NCBI RefSeq assembly: GCF_014696675.1
Contig: NZ_JACJQN010000003.1
Coordinates: forward strand, 237,967-301,966
Length of the DNA: 64,000 bases
DNA from: Phormidium tenue FACHB-1052
GTDB lineage: Bacteria > Cyanobacteriota > Cyanobacteriia > Phormidesmidales > Phormidesmidaceae
Direction: 5' to 3'
Made by a program: the position numbers and the translations under genes. Each line of letters opens with the position of its first letter. Position 1 is the stretch's first letter. This document shows positions 44,139 through 51,775 of the stretch, piece after piece. Under the pieces are notes generated by a model that ran no database searches, was not told the DNA's origin, and saw only the letters and a list, made by a program, of their open reading frames with translations.

Positions 44139-46295
44139 GTGCCTTGGCCCTGGCGGCGGTGGATAGCCTGGTTAGGACTTGTGGTTTTAGGGGTGGGAAT
44201 GGCGATCGCTCAGCCGTTCCCGGCCCTGGCGGCTGACAGCCACCCACCCCTGACATTAGACCTATTGCGCCAGCGGCTAGCGACCCCGGTGCAGCGGGAG
44301 GGCAGACCCGCCATTGACCTGCGCTACTACACCATCGATCTGCGGCCAGACAGCCCCCTGACCGATAGCTTTTACCGACTGCTGAGCAGCGGGCTGCAAA
44401 GGCCAGCGACGACCCCGGCACTCGACCTGAGCTATGCCGTGGTGCAGGGCGACCTCGACTTGCAGCGCCTGGGCCAGCGCGAACCCCTCTATGGCGACAA
44501 CCTCTCCCAACTATTGAGCGATGCCGGGCGGGCGCAGCTGAGGCGCGATCGCCAGCGCTTGCTCCAGCTCAGTCGGCTCTCCCAGTCCTTGCTGATTCAG
44601 GGTCAGGGCAGCAGCCAGCAAATTTATTTGTTTAAAGCGCCGCTGGTGGTAGCGCAGACCCGCTTCACCGGCCAGGTTCTGGGGGGCGATACGTTTTTTT
44701 TGGGCCGGGTGCTGGCCAATGGGGCGGTGTTTGAGCAGGGGCTCTCGGTGGGCGGGGCGCGCTTTAATCGGGCCGTCAACTTTTCGGGGGCCGACTTTCG
44801 CCAGGGGGTGCAGGCCAAGGGCAGCTTGTTCTTTGAGCCAGCCCGGTTTGACCAGGGCCAGTTTCGCAGCGGCGCGACCTTTCAGGGGGCCGAGTTTAAG
44901 GCCGATGCCAACTTTAGTCGGGCAGTGCTGGCAGGTGATCTCAACTTTAGCCGCGTGCAGTGGCAGGGGGTGGCCGACTTCGCCCGCACGGTGTGGCAGA
45001 GTAGCGCCTTTTTTGTGCGCAGCTACTTTGCCAAGGCGCTGTTTTTCACCGAGGCTCGTTTTGACGCGCCGTTGGTACTCCGCCAAACCCGCTTTGGCGA
45101 GCCGGTCAACCTGCGCAACGCTATGGTCGGCAGCGAGGTCGATCTGGGAGATGCGATATTTCTGCCAGGGGCTTACCTGAACGTGGCGGGCCTGGAGTTT
45201 AGCCTGGAGCAGACCCAGATTTTGGGCACCCCCGGCAAGATTGGTCGGGTGTTTTCGGTGCCGCAGCTGGCGGGCAATGAGACCCTGCTGCGCAACCTGG
45301 AGCGCAACTTTCGCAATCAGGAGCAGATTAGCGACGCCAACTCGATTGCCTACACCGCCGAGCGCCTGCGGCTAAAAAGCTGGCAGCAGCGGCTGCTGGG
45401 CACCAACGTCAACACCGCTTCGGTGGCGGCCCTGGTGCGGGCGGGCTTTACCGAGGCCCAGGCCGCCGCCGTTGTTGAGCAGCGCCAAACCCGGACCTTC
45501 ATCGGCACTGAGGGGGTGCTGAGTGTGCCGGGGGTTGACCTGGCAGCGTATCTGAAGGTGCGCGATCGCATCTTCGCCCGCGACACCTTCCCCATTGCCC
45601 GCCGATTTACCCTGGCCTTGCAGTGGCTGTGGCTGGGAGGGCTGGTAGTGCTGAGCCGCTACGGCACCAGCTTTGGCCTCACCTTTGGCCTGGGTTTGGT
45701 GGCCATTCCCACCTTTGCGCTGATGTTTTGGCTGGTCGATCGCTACCGTCGCCGCCGATCTCCCCCGATTTTGCCGCCCCTAGAAGAGGGACTGTGGCTA
45801 GGTGGGGGCTGTAGCCTGCTGCTGGGGCTGGGGCTCAATGCCCTCCTGCGCTCCGCCGACTATCCGCTGCTCACCCTGGGCTTTTTGTTTATGCTGCTGG
45901 TGCCGGTGCCCGCCGTGCTGATTGGTCTATTGATCAAACAGGGCCGCTACCACGACCTAATGGCAGAGAGTTACTTCGTCGAAGACGGCAGCCTGCGCCA
46001 GCTCAGGCTCTTGATCGCCCGCCTGCCGGTGATTCCAAAGTTTCCATTTTTTCGCGATCGCTACACCTACCTGCTGCTCGATCGCCGCTGGAACTGGCTG
46101 AATTATTTAGACTTTAGTCTCAATAACTGGCTAAAGTTTGGCTTTAATGACATTCGATTACGAGACGAGCATGTGCCGGGGCTGATTACCGCTTTGGTGT
46201 GGTATCAATGGGGGTTGGGTCTGCTCTACACAGCGCTGCTCCTGTGGACGCTCTCGCGCACCATCCCAGGGCTGAACCTGCTGATTTATTTCTAG
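44139..46295 (+). CDS. Pentapeptide-repeat, HhH-like membrane protein
   Basis: 718 residues from GTG at 44139. Signal peptide (residues 1-31, ending PALA), then about residues 155-345 form pentapeptide-type repeats (A(D/E)F, AVF, ARF at five-residue spacing). At about residues 420-475 lies a helix-hairpin-helix-like pair (NTASVAALVRAGFTEAQAAA and LSVPGVDLAAYLKV). The C-terminal 230 residues contain about six transmembrane helices with the loops DRYRRRRS and RDRYTYLLLDRRWNWLNY. Probably acts at the cell envelope. Tight spacing to the M23 gene suggests a functional pair. No characterised homologue known to me. Confidence 0.82.
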   Translation: MPWPWRRWIAWLGLVVLGVGMAIAQPFPALAADSHPPLTLDLLRQRLATPVQREGRPAIDLRYYTIDLRPDSPLTDSFYRLLSSGLQRPATTPALDLSYAVVQGDLDLQRLGQREPLYGDNLSQLLSDAGRAQLRRDRQRLLQLSRLSQSLLIQGQGSSQQIYLFKAPLVVAQTRFTGQVLGGDTFFLGRVLANGAVFEQGLSVGGARFNRAVNFSGADFRQGVQAKGSLFFEPARFDQGQFRSGATFQGAEFKADANFSRAVLAGDLNFSRVQWQGVADFARTVWQSSAFFVRSYFAKALFFTEARFDAPLVLRQTRFGEPVNLRNAMVGSEVDLGDAIFLPGAYLNVAGLEFSLEQTQILGTPGKIGRVFSVPQLAGNETLLRNLERNFRNQEQISDANSIAYTAERLRLKSWQQRLLGTNVNTASVAALVRAGFTEAQAAAVVEQRQTRTFIGTEGVLSVPGVDLAAYLKVRDRIFARDTFPIARRFTLALQWLWLGGLVVLSRYGTSFGLTFGLGLVAIPTFALMFWLVDRYRRRRSPPILPPLEEGLWLGGGCSLLLGLGLNALLRSADYPLLTLGFLFMLLVPVPAVLIGLLIKQGRYHDLMAESYFVEDGSLRQLRLLIARLPVIPKFPFFRDRYTYLLLDRRWNWLNYLDFSLNNWLKFGFNDIRLRDEHVPGLITALVWYQWGLGLLYTALLLWTLSRTIPGLNLLIYF

Positions 46296-46334
46296 CGCCG
46301 CTGTTGGCTATCCCTTGACCGTTTTCTGCCCCCC

Positions 46335-46931
46335 GTGACCCAACCTTCTGTTTCCGATCTCAACCATCAGGCCAAATCCGATCTGCGCCGTCGCCTCATC
46401 AGCGCCCGCCAGAGCATTCCCCCCCAGCTGTGGAAGCAAAAGAGCGATCGCATCTGCGCCCACCTGCTCAACTGGAGCTACTTTCGCCAGTGTCGCATTA
46501 TCCTGGCCTACACCAGCTTTCGCCAAGAGCCCGACCTCAGCCCCCTGACGGCGCACCACCCCCACTGGGGGCTGCCCCGCTGCGTCGATAAAAACCAGCT
46601 GACCTGGCACTACTGGTCGGCCAACAGCCGCTGGCCCCTGCGTAAAGGCTCCTACGGCATTATTGAACCCCACCCCAAGTCGCCCCAGGTCGATCTCTCC
46701 CTGGTGGATCTTGTTCTTGTGCCCGCTGTCGCCTGCGACGTGCGCGGCTACCGCCTCGGCTACGGCGGCGGCTACTACGATCGCCTGCTCAGCCAGCCCC
46801 CCTGGCAGAGCATTCCCACCGTGGGCATTGTGTTTGAATACGCCCGCCTGCCCACCCTACCCAAAGATGTCTGGGACAAGCCCCTCGCCGGAGTCTGCTC
46901 CGAAAGCGGCCTATTTTTGGGTGGGAAATAA
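46335..46931 (+). CDS. 5-Formyltetrahydrofolate cyclo-ligase
   Basis: A 198-residue protein from GTG at 46335. Typical features: the N-terminal KSDLRRRLISARQSI helix, ILAYTSFRQEPD, and the C-terminal signature LVPAVACDVRGYRLGYGGGYYDR that forms the ATP/Mg site. The enzyme converts 5-formyl-THF to 5,10-methenyl-THF with ATP. It is followed by a pyrimidine-rich spacer. Confidence 0.93.
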   Translation: MTQPSVSDLNHQAKSDLRRRLISARQSIPPQLWKQKSDRICAHLLNWSYFRQCRIILAYTSFRQEPDLSPLTAHHPHWGLPRCVDKNQLTWHYWSANSRWPLRKGSYGIIEPHPKSPQVDLSLVDLVLVPAVACDVRGYRLGYGGGYYDRLLSQPPWQSIPTVGIVFEYARLPTLPKDVWDKPLAGVCSESGLFLGGK

Positions 46932-46982
46932 CCTCCCCATCTCCCCCACCCCCCTCATCTTCCCCATCTCCCTTACCCTCCC

Positions 46983-47618
46983 ATGCACGGCCCCAGCCCC
47001 ACCACCCGCCACCCCATTCCCGGCGTCACCCGCACGGCCTTTCTCAACACCCTAGTCACTAACCCCAACATCCTCGTCGGCGACTACACCTACTACGACG
47101 ATTTTGAGAATCCTGAGAACTTCGAGCGCAACGTGCTCTACCACTTCGACTTCATCGGCGACAAGCTGATCATCGGCAAGTTCTGCTCCATCGCCTCCGA
47201 CGTCAAATTCATCATGAACGGCGGCAACCACCGCACCGACTGGTTTACCAATTACCCTTTTCCCGTGTTTGGTCAGGGCTGGGAGTCGGTCATGCCCAGT
47301 GAATGGCCGAACAAGGGCGACACCGTGATTGGCCACGACGTGTGGATCGGCTACGGCGCGACTTTCATGCCCGGTGTGCAGGTGGGCGACGGGGCGATTG
47401 TCGCCGCCCAGTCGGTGGTGACTAAGGCCGTGCCCCCCTACGCCGTGGTCGGCGGCAACCCCGCCCAAGTGATTCGCTACCGCTTCGACGAAGCCACCAT
47501 TGAGGCTCTGCTAGACATTCAGTGGTGGCATTGGGAGATTGAAAAAATTACCCGCTACCTGCCCGTCATCTGCGGGGCTGACCTCCAGGCGCTGCAAGAG
47601 GCCCTCCGAAACATTTAA
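46983..47618 (+). CDS. CatB-related O-acetyltransferase (XAT family)
   Basis: A 211-residue left-handed beta-helix acetyltransferase. The signatures are IGKFCSIASDVKFIMNGGNH, WGDTVIGHDVWIGYGATFMP and the typical VAAQSVVTKAVPPYAVVGGN hexapeptide repeats. The catalytic His of the family lies in GNHRTDW. Family members acetylate antibiotics (chloramphenicol, streptogramins) or sugars; in a cyanobacterium without other resistance genes a natural sugar/metabolite acceptor is likelier. Confidence 0.92.
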   Translation: MHGPSPTTRHPIPGVTRTAFLNTLVTNPNILVGDYTYYDDFENPENFERNVLYHFDFIGDKLIIGKFCSIASDVKFIMNGGNHRTDWFTNYPFPVFGQGWESVMPSEWPNKGDTVIGHDVWIGYGATFMPGVQVGDGAIVAAQSVVTKAVPPYAVVGGNPAQVIRYRFDEATIEALLDIQWWHWEIEKITRYLPVICGADLQALQEALRNI

Positions 47619-47791
47619 GACCCACAAAACGGTAACGCACCTGCTGATCGATTACTCTCGTCACCAGAAAAATCTTGTGGAATGACTGTCCACTCTCTAG
47701 CAACACTGACCAGCTCAAGCTGGCCAGTCAGTGTTCTCGGCCTAACCATCTGGGGTATTCTTTGGGCAAATTCCTTCGGGTAGCTAAGAGC

Positions 47792-48364
47792 ATGAGACGG
47801 CGCAGCATAGTCAATAGTTTGTTTTTAGCGATCGCAGTGACCGTGCTGTTGGTCTGGCCTTTGGGGTTACGAGCCCCGGCACAGCAAAGCGCTGGCTCCC
47901 CCCCACCCCTCGGTAGCGTCGTGCGGCAGTACGAGATGCTGAGCATGCCCAACGCTACCGCCTACTCGGTTTACACCACCAATACGATGACTCCTCACCA
48001 GGTGTGGTATCGGGTCTATGGTGGTAATGCTCTATTTCGGCAGCGGCTGCGGGTCTATCAAGAAAATGCAGGCCCTCGCCCAATCAACCAGCTTCCCCCC
48101 GAGTCAGAGTTAAAGGCAGACATTACCGATAACGACCCTACCCGCTGGTATCGCTTTGCCCCCGAGGCCGACGTGTTTACCTACTATTTCGACGGCGACA
48201 ATCGTCTGACGGCCAGAAGCCCTTGGCGCGATGGCTTTGGGGTCAAAGTCAAGCGCACCCGGTACACCAACGGCAACCGCTACGAGGTGGCCTTTGAAGA
48301 TCAAGACTCCCTAGACGATTTTGATGACCTCAGGATTGAGGTCGTAATTCTTCAACCGGCGTAA
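47792..48364 (+). CDS. Secreted protein of unknown function
   Basis: 190 residues from ATG at 47792, preferred over an ORF start at 47675 because a signal peptide (RRRSIVNSLFLAIAVTVLLV, about residues 2-27) begins there, with AAGAG just upstream. The mature part is beta-rich with PNATAYSVYTTNTMTPHQVW and RWYRFAPEADVFTYYFDG. Not recognised. The N-terminal anchor implies export. Confidence 0.75.
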   Translation: MRRRSIVNSLFLAIAVTVLLVWPLGLRAPAQQSAGSPPPLGSVVRQYEMLSMPNATAYSVYTTNTMTPHQVWYRVYGGNALFRQRLRVYQENAGPRPINQLPPESELKADITDNDPTRWYRFAPEADVFTYYFDGDNRLTARSPWRDGFGVKVKRTRYTNGNRYEVAFEDQDSLDDFDDLRIEVVILQPA

Positions 48365-48459
48365 TATTAAAAAGGCAAAGCCAGGCGAGAAGCTGCGCCT
48401 CCTGCGCCAATAGGGGCGATCTGCGCAATCATAGAACGTAGGTATGGGTGAGGAAGGCT

Positions 48460-48945
48460 ATGAATCGCTTTATTATTGGCGGCATTTTGGCGGCTCTAGT
48501 GATGATGCTGACGGGCGGGCTCAACCGACTCACAGGCGATCGCAACCCAGAAGGGGGCCTCGCTAGCCAGCAAGACACAACCGCTCAAAATGCCGATGGC
48601 CTGGGCTCGCTGCCCATCGAACAGGCCGGTCGCTTGGCACAACGCCAGAGCGAGGTGGGCACCAACGGCACTGCGGCTACGGGCAACAGCTCGTTTACCG
48701 ACCAGGGCAGCAATCGTGCCACCATCTCGCCAGCCAACACAGGGACGGTGGGCACCAACACGGGAACAACGGGAGCCAACGGCGTCAACCCTGCTCCCGG
48801 TAACGTGATTCCCCGCACCGGAGCGGCAACTACCTATCCGACAAGTGGCGACATTGCGCCCATTCAGCCGAGCCTAGTGCAGTCCGATGCGGTACAGCGT
48901 CCGGCCCCCGACCCCGACCTAGACTCGATTCCAGCCCTGTGGTAA
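48460..48945 (+). CDS. Small exported low-complexity protein
   Basis: 161 residues from ATG at 48460, with AGGAAGG just upstream; a GTG at 48448 is an alternative. A hydrophobic N-terminus (FIIGGILAALVMMLTGGL) serves as signal or anchor. The rest is Asn/Thr/Gly/Ala-rich and disordered (GTVGTNTGTTGANGVNPAPG). No domain is recognised. Confidence 0.7.
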   Translation: MNRFIIGGILAALVMMLTGGLNRLTGDRNPEGGLASQQDTTAQNADGLGSLPIEQAGRLAQRQSEVGTNGTAATGNSSFTDQGSNRATISPANTGTVGTNTGTTGANGVNPAPGNVIPRTGAATTYPTSGDIAPIQPSLVQSDAVQRPAPDPDLDSIPALW

Positions 48946-49024
48946 GCCCATTCTCCTGCGGCAGAGACGCGGCGGCGCGCCCTCCAGTGGCCTAAAATAA
49001 GGCTGAGCACTTGAGTTAAACGGC

Positions 49025-51007
49025 ATGGCAAATCAGGGAAGCGACGTCCTGGTAGTGGGCGGCGGGGTTATTGGCTTGGCGATCGCCCTAGAGCTGCGGC
49101 AGCAGGGGGCCAGCGTTACCGTGCTCAGCCGCGACTTTCAGCAGGCGGCCAGCCACGCCGCCGCAGGCATGCTGGCCCCCCAGGCAGAAGGGTTGCCGCC
49201 AGGGCCAATGCTCGATCTCGCCCTCGCCAGCCTGGCCCTGTATCCTAGCTGGGTGAACAAATTGGAAGCGCTTACCGGGCAGTCGGTGGGCTACTGGCCC
49301 TGCGGCATTTTGGCCCCGCGCCGCACTGTACCCGCGTCTTCCTCCCAGAACTGGCTAGATGCGGCGACTCTGGCCTACTATCAGCCCGGCCTTAGCCACA
49401 ATGTGCAGGGGGCGTTTTGGCACCCCGACGAAGGCCAGGTGGACAACCGTCTATTGGTGCAGGCGTTGCGATCGGCGGTAATCGACCTGGGGGTGACCCT
49501 GCACGAGGGCACTGGGGCGATCGCCCTGCGCCAGTACCAGGGGCGCGTTGAGCAGGTTTGCACCGCCCATGCGGGTGACTTTAGCGCCGACCAGGTGGTG
49601 CTGGCCACCGGGGCCTGGGCCCATGAGCTATTGCCCCTGCCAGTATTTCCTCGAAAGGGCGAAATGGCCAGCCTGCGGGTGCCCCTCGGCTATGGCACCC
49701 CTCAACCCTTGCAGCGGGTTCTGTTTGGCGAAGATATCTACATCGTGCCCCGCCGGGATGGTCGCATTGTGCTGGGGGCCACCAGTCAGGATGTCGGGTT
49801 TGCGCCCCACAATACGGCGGGCGGCGTGCATCAGCTAGTGGGCAATGCGATCGCCCTGCTGCCCCTGCTGGCCGACTTCACCCTTGAAGAAACCTGGTGG
49901 GGGTACCGTCCTGCCACCCCCGACGAGTGGCCCATCCTCGGCCCTGGCCCCGCCGCCAACCTCACCCTGGCCACTGGCCACTACCGCAACGGTATTTTGC
50001 TCACCCCCATCACCGCTCAGCTAGTAGCCCAGGCGGTACTGGGCCAGCCCGACCCGCGCTTAGCTGCGTTCTCCTGGCAGCGCTTCCACACCGCCTCGCC
50101 CACACCTCCCCACCTTCCCGTTGTTTCTCCTACCCCTCAGGCTATGACCTTTACCAATGCTGCCCCGGCGACCCCCGCTACCCTGGGGGCCATGTCCTTA
50201 GAAAACGACCCGACTGACACCCCTCTAACCATCGCCGGGCGCACCTTTTCGTCGCGGCTGATGACCGGCACCGGCAAGTACGACGACTTTGGGGTGATGC
50301 GCCAGAGCATTGCCGCCAGCGGCTGCGAAATTGTCACCGTGGCAGTGCGACGGGTGCAGACCAATGCCCCCGGACACCAGGGGTTAGCCGAAGCCCTTGA
50401 CTGGTCAAAGATTTGGATGTTGCCCAATACCGCTGGCTGCAAAACCGCTGAGGAAGCCATCCGCGTGGCTCGCCTGGGCCGCGAAATGGCTAAACTGCTG
50501 GGCCAGGAAGACAACAACTTCGTCAAGCTCGAAGTCATCCCCGACGCTAAGTACCTGCTGCCCGACCCCATCGGCACCCTGGAGGCTGCTGAACAATTGG
50601 TGAAAGAAGGCTTTGCGGTGCTGCCCTACATCAATGCCGACCCGCTGCTGGCCAAGCGCTTAGAAGAGGTAGGCTGCGCCACCGTTATGCCCCTGGGGTC
50701 GCCGATTGGCTCGGGCCAGGGCATTCGCAACGCCGCCAACATTCAAATCATCATCGAAACGGCCAAGGTGCCCGTGGTGGTGGATGCCGGGATTGGCACC
50801 CCCAGCGAAGCCGCCGAAGCGATGGAAATGGGGGCCGATGCGCTGCTGATCAACACCGCGATCGCTAAAGCCGCCAACCCGATCGCCATGGGCCTCGCCA
50901 TGGGCCTCGCCACCCTGGCCGGTCGCCTCGCCTACCGCGCCGGGCGGATTCCGGTGCAGGGGGTAGCGAGTGCTAGTTCGCCGCTGACGGGGAGGGTGAC
51001 GGAGTAG
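49025..51007 (+). CDS. thiO-thiG: Bifunctional glycine oxidase ThiO / thiazole synthase ThiG
   Basis: A 660-residue fusion. Residues about 1-350 are ThiO: FAD motif [20 protein letters not shown] and C-terminal [16 protein letters not shown] and [17 protein letters not shown] proline-rich linker follows (about 355-395). Residues about 400-660 are Thi[12 protein letters not shown], the Schiff-base lysine in [32 protein letters not shown] and [17 protein letters not shown]. ThiO oxidises glycine to dehydroglycine, which ThiG condenses with DXP and ThiS thiocarboxylate. No ThiS or ThiF gene is adjacent. Confidence 0.95.
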   Translation: MANQGSDVLVVGGGVIGLAIALELRQQGASVTVLSRDFQQAASHAAAGMLAPQAEGLPPGPMLDLALASLALYPSWVNKLEALTGQSVGYWPCGILAPRRTVPASSSQNWLDAATLAYYQPGLSHNVQGAFWHPDEGQVDNRLLVQALRSAVIDLGVTLHEGTGAIALRQYQGRVEQVCTAHAGDFSADQVVLATGAWAHELLPLPVFPRKGEMASLRVPLGYGTPQPLQRVLFGEDIYIVPRRDGRIVLGATSQDVGFAPHNTAGGVHQLVGNAIALLPLLADFTLEETWWGYRPATPDEWPILGPGPAANLTLATGHYRNGILLTPITAQLVAQAVLGQPDPRLAAFSWQRFHTASPTPPHLPVVSPTPQAMTFTNAAPATPATLGAMSLENDPTDTPLTIAGRTFSSRLMTGTGKYDDFGVMRQSIAASGCEIVTVAVRRVQTNAPGHQGLAEALDWSKIWMLPNTAGCKTAEEAIRVARLGREMAKLLGQEDNNFVKLEVIPDAKYLLPDPIGTLEAAEQLVKEGFAVLPYINADPLLAKRLEEVGCATVMPLGSPIGSGQGIRNAANIQIIIETAKVPVVVDAGIGTPSEAAEAMEMGADALLINTAIAKAANPIAMGLAMGLATLAGRLAYRAGRIPVQGVASASSPLTGRVTE

Positions 51008-51133
51008 GGGAGTGGGAGGGTGACGGAGTGGGAGAGTGAGGGAGTAGGTGAGTTAGATCGAGTCATCCCTAAGTCCTTTGGACAAACTTTGCCCCCCTTA
51101 CTCCACCATCCCCTTACCCCATCACCCTATCCC
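51001..51133. repeat. Purine-left/pyrimidine-right spacer
   Basis: From the thiO-thiG stop to the next gene, the left half is G/A-rich with GGGAGTGGGAGGGTGACGGA-type units (GACGGAGT repeated) and the right half is C/T-rich (CCCCCTTACTCCACCAT, CCCCTTACCCCATCACCC). Roughly complementary arms that could fold. Same class as 29447-29543. Confidence 0.6.
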
Positions 51134-51334
51134 CTAGTCCAAAATCTTCACCCGCCCTAGCTGAATCGCGTCAAACAGGCGGTTGACTTGCTTGCGCTCG
51201 CTCTCATCAATAGTGCCGTCGGCGAGAACCAGGGTAGTTAGCTCCTGGTACTGTGCTTGGGTAATGATGCGTGCCTGAATGAGCTGGCTAACGAGATCGG
51301 TGATGGGGCAGCCAGCCTGGGATGGCGATGACAT
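51134..51334 (-). CDS. Small conserved cyanobacterial protein
   Basis: 66 residues from ATG at 51334 (51352 is an alternative). Helical, with LVSQLIQARIITQAQYQEL and LVLADGTIDESERKQVNRLF, a pattern I recall from unannotated cyanobacterial proteins. Function unknown. The ADGTIDESER stretch looks EF-hand-like in its acidic residues but is too short for a calcium-binding pair. Confidence 0.75.
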   Translation of the reverse strand: MSSPSQAGCPITDLVSQLIQARIITQAQYQELTTLVLADGTIDESERKQVNRLFDAIQLGRVKILD

Positions 51335-51397
51335 AGGGCAGACCCTTGGCAAAGGTATGTACCAGTTGTAACCGGTCGATACCGCTGGTGGCGAATA

Positions 51398-51775
51398 CTA
51401 CAGGCTCCAGTTGAGCAGGTGGGCAATTTGCTGGGGCAGGGTGAGGGGGTTAAAGGGTTTGGTGATCAGGCCTGTCACCTGGAGGGCGGTGAAGCGGGCG
51501 CGATCGCGCGCCAGCACCTTAGAGGTGAGCACAATTACTGGAATCGCCTCGGTGGCGGGGTGGCGGCGCAGCCTATCGTAGATCTCAAAGCCATCCATGT
51601 CGGGCATAGAAATATCAAGCAAAATGGCGTCAATGGGAGATTCTTGGGCCAGGTGCAGCCCTTCAACCCCAGAGGTCGCCCCGAGAGTTTCCCAGCCCGC
51701 CAGTTCTTCTAAGGCCGCCTGCACGATGGCGCGAATGTCGGCTTCATCGTCGATCAGCAGCACCCGCTTAGCCAT
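51398..51775 (-). CDS. CheY-like single-domain response regulator
   Basis: 125 residues. Receiver domain with acidic pair DDEAD at the N-terminus, phosphoacceptor Asp in AILLDISMPDMDGFEIY, Thr in VIVLTSKV and Lys in ITKPFNP. It has no output domain. Its start overlaps the histidine kinase stop by 8 bases, so translation is probably coupled and the kinase is the natural partner. Confidence 0.93.
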   Translation of the reverse strand: MAKRVLLIDDEADIRAIVQAALEELAGWETLGATSGVEGLHLAQESPIDAILLDISMPDMDGFEIYDRLRRHPATEAIPVIVLTSKVLARDRARFTALQVTGLITKPFNPLTLPQQIAHLLNWSL

